A program made the position numbers and the translations under genes. Below, piece after piece: positions 5,255-6,775 of a stretch of 6,775 bases of DNA (within the stretch, counting starts at the first letter, position 1; each line of letters starts with the position of its first letter). Origin of the DNA: Chloroflexota bacterium (GTDB taxonomy: Bacteria; Chloroflexota; Anaerolineae; Anaerolineales; UBA11858); the NCBI GenBank assembly GCA_003513015.1, contig DOTA01000257.1, forward strand, positions 1 through 6,775. The letters run 5' to 3'. Under the pieces are notes generated by a model. The model saw only the letters and a program-made list of their open reading frames with translations. It was not told the origin of the DNA and did no database searches.

Positions 5255-6343
5255 ATGACACAAACAAATAATCCCCCCAAACGGCTCTCCTTTCTGGACC
5301 GCTTCCTGACCCTCTGGATTTTCCTCGCAATGGTTGTGGGTGTCGGGATCGGCTTTCTCTTTCCGGCCGCGGTGCAGAACTTCAATGCGGCTGTCTCTGT
5401 CGGGACGACCAATATCCCGATTGCCATCGGCTTAATCCTGATGATGTACCCGCCCCTAGCCAAAGTCCGCTACGAAGAGTTGGGGGATGTCTTTCGCAAC
5501 TGGAAAGTTTTAGGCGTTTCGTTGCTGCAAAACTGGGTAATTGGCCCCATCCTGATGTTTGTGCTGGCGATCATTTTCTTGCGTGGCTATCCCCATTACA
5601 TGGTGGGATTGATCCTGATCGGGCTGGCGCGCTGCATCGCCATGGTGATCGTTTGGAACGATCTCGCCAAAGGCGACACCGAATATGCCGCGGGATTAGT
5701 AGCTTTTAACAGCATTTTCCAGGTTTTGTTTTACAGCGTATACGCCTACGTTTTTATCACTGTGCTGCCCACCTGGTTTGGGATGGAGGGCAGCCTGGTA
5801 GAAATCACCATCGGCGAAATCGCCAAGAGTGTGTTCATTTATCTGGGCATCCCCTTTATTGCCGGATTCCTGACACGCTTCATATTGATCCGGGTCAAAA
5901 GCAAGGAATGGTATCACACCGAATTTGTGCCCAAAATCAGCCCGATCACGCTGATTGCGTTACTCTTCACCATTGTGGTGATGTTTAGCTTGAAGGGCGA
6001 TCTCATCGTGCAGATTCCGCTGGATGTGGTGCGGATTGCCATCCCGTTGGTGATCTATTTCATTGTGATGTTCCTGCTCAGTTTTTGGATGGGGTACAAA
6101 CTCAAAGCCGGGTACCAAAAATCCACAACACTTTCGTTTACCGCGGCCAGCAACAACTTTGAGTTAGCCATCGCCGTGGCCATCGCGGTTTTCGGGATCA
6201 ACTCCGGGGAGGCTTTTGCCGCCGTAATTGGGCCATTGATCGAAGTTCCCGTGATGATCGCCCTGGTCAACGTGGCTTTCTGGATTCAACGTCAATATTT
6301 TGGGGCAGAGGTCCCTAATGTTACAATTGAACCCATCTGCTAG
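5255..6343 (+). CDS. acr3: Arsenite efflux carrier Acr3
   Basis: This 362-residue inner-membrane protein of the BART superfamily exports arsenite, As(OH)3, out of the cell, driven by the proton-motive force. Its length matches bacterial Acr3 (about 350-370), with about ten hydrophobic segments beginning at residue 17. Diagnostic parts are [19 protein letters not shown] near the N-terminus, [15 protein letters not shown] (62-76), [19 protein letters not shown] (123-141) and [20 protein letters not shown] (299-318), followed by [18 protein letters not shown]127 matches the conserved Cys129 shown to be essential in the Alkaliphilus protein, and E303 matches the conserved Glu305 of studied homologues; both are offset by two residues. 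The start is fixed by GGAGGT at 5245-5250. The end overlaps the next gene by 26 nt. This is the main arsenic-resistance determinant of the operon. Confidence 0.96.
   Translation: MTQTNNPPKRLSFLDRFLTLWIFLAMVVGVGIGFLFPAAVQNFNAAVSVGTTNIPIAIGLILMMYPPLAKVRYEELGDVFRNWKVLGVSLLQNWVIGPILMFVLAIIFLRGYPHYMVGLILIGLARCIAMVIVWNDLAKGDTEYAAGLVAFNSIFQVLFYSVYAYVFITVLPTWFGMEGSLVEITIGEIAKSVFIYLGIPFIAGFLTRFILIRVKSKEWYHTEFVPKISPITLIALLFTIVVMFSLKGDLIVQIPLDVVRIAIPLVIYFIVMFLLSFWMGYKLKAGYQKSTTLSFTAASNNFELAIAVAIAVFGINSGEAFAAVIGPLIEVPVMIALVNVAFWIQRQYFGAEVPNVTIEPIC
6308..6312 (+). promoter_or_regulatory. Ribosome binding site of the methyltransferase-like gene, inside acr3
   Basis: GAGGT ends 5 nt before the ATG at 6318, within the last codons of acr3. 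It supports a start that overlaps acr3 by 26 nt, and hence translational coupling. Confidence 0.65.
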
Positions 6344-6775
6344 ATTTCAAGTGCTTTCAACAGTGACAGAAATTTTCAACCAATTTACCCCAAAATACAA
6401 TCGAACCTTCAACCGCCATGGTTGGGCTTATGACTGGATCGTCAAAGTTCTGCCCATCTGGCAAAGATGGGTTTGCAGTGTGATCCCCTACATCGTGGGG
6501 CCAAATGTTTTGGAAATTTCCTGCGAAAATGGTTACCTGATTTCATCCTACGCCAACCAGTATAAAACCTACGGCATCACTAGCAACTGGGAGGCGGTTT
6601 GCAAAAGCCGGAAAAACTTGAGAGAATTTGGCGCGCATGCCCAGATTCAACACGCTGATTCAGCAGTTTTACCCTTCGCCAAAGATACATTTTCCACCGT
6701 GATCAACACGATGGCCTTCTCCTGTCGCCCAAACCAGGAACAAACAATGGCGGAGGTTAGGCGGGTTCTTAAACC
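6318..6775 (+). CDS. Class I SAM-dependent methyltransferase-like protein (3' end beyond window)
   Basis: An open frame runs without a stop from the ATG at 6318 to the right edge, 152 residues. Residues 38-62 ([14 protein letters not shown] then PYIVGP) lead into a Rossmann-type core: [12 protein letters not shown] (63-74) in place of SAM motif I (usual form LEIGCGTG), YGITSN (85-90) at the end of strand 2, [10 protein letters not shown] (111-120) with the acidic D114, DTFSTVI (123-129) for strand 4, and AEVRRVLK (145-152), which in this family continues PGG. The order of motifs is clearly that of class I methyltransferases, but motif I has lost two of its three glycines and the usual acidic residue after strand 2 is Thr88. 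Substrate is unknown. It is probably co-transcribed with acr3. The arsenite methyltransferase ArsM is a tempting idea from the context but its motifs are not seen. About 60-100 further residues are expected beyond the window. Confidence 0.8.
   Translation, partial: MLQLNPSARFQVLSTVTEIFNQFTPKYNRTFNRHGWAYDWIVKVLPIWQRWVCSVIPYIVGPNVLEISCENGYLISSYANQYKTYGITSNWEAVCKSRKNLREFGAHAQIQHADSAVLPFAKDTFSTVINTMAFSCRPNQEQTMAEVRRVLK

Noticed and set aside
6318..6775. Calling the last gene arsM (arsenite methyltransferase)
   Set aside because: The genomic context is suggestive, but motif I and the cysteine spacing do not match ArsM, and the C-terminal half is outside the window.

Overview
The window looks like chromosomal DNA of a moderate-GC bacterium. 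I favour Chloroflexota (Anaerolineae-like), for three reasons: the molybdopterin gene is a MoeA fused to a periplasmic-binding-protein-like domain; the incomplete methyltransferase at the right edge resembles methyltransferases I recall from that phylum; and a GGTC-type 7-nt repeat is embedded in a coding region. This placement rests on remembered resemblance, not on a search. There is no phage, insertion sequence, CRISPR array, tRNA or rRNA here.

Two gene clusters diverge from a 143-bp intergenic region (2806-2948). The left cluster is on the minus strand and reads moeA-PBP fusion (772-2805), then a CheY-like single-domain response regulator (400-768), then a Bcp/PrxQ peroxiredoxin (start at 374, running off the left edge). 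Gaps are 3 and 25 nt, so it is probably one transcript. It combines molybdenum cofactor maturation, a phospho-signalling receiver without an output domain, and peroxide defence.

The right cluster is on the plus strand and is an arsenic-resistance operon: arsR (2949-3335), a small redox-active thioredoxin-fold protein (3371-3622), a 144-bp gap containing two tandem long hairpins, an ArsP/DUF318-type permease (3767-5236), the arsenite efflux carrier acr3 (5255-6343), and the start of a class I SAM-methyltransferase-like protein (6318 to the right edge). The methyltransferase gene overlaps the end of acr3 and has its own ribosome binding site. The likely logic is that ArsR senses As(III) (or Sb(III)) and releases the promoter, Acr3 exports arsenite, the permease exports another arsenic species or a metal, and the CxxC protein handles thiol chemistry. 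No arsC arsenate reductase is visible.

The most notable non-coding signals are: (1) an array of 7-mers, GAATATA/TATATTC in alternating orientation at an exact 15-nt period, covering the arsR promoter and start codon; and (2) two consecutive hairpins (53 and 52 nt) between the thioredoxin and permease genes whose arms share TTGTCC/GGAYAA cores and could pair in alternative ways.
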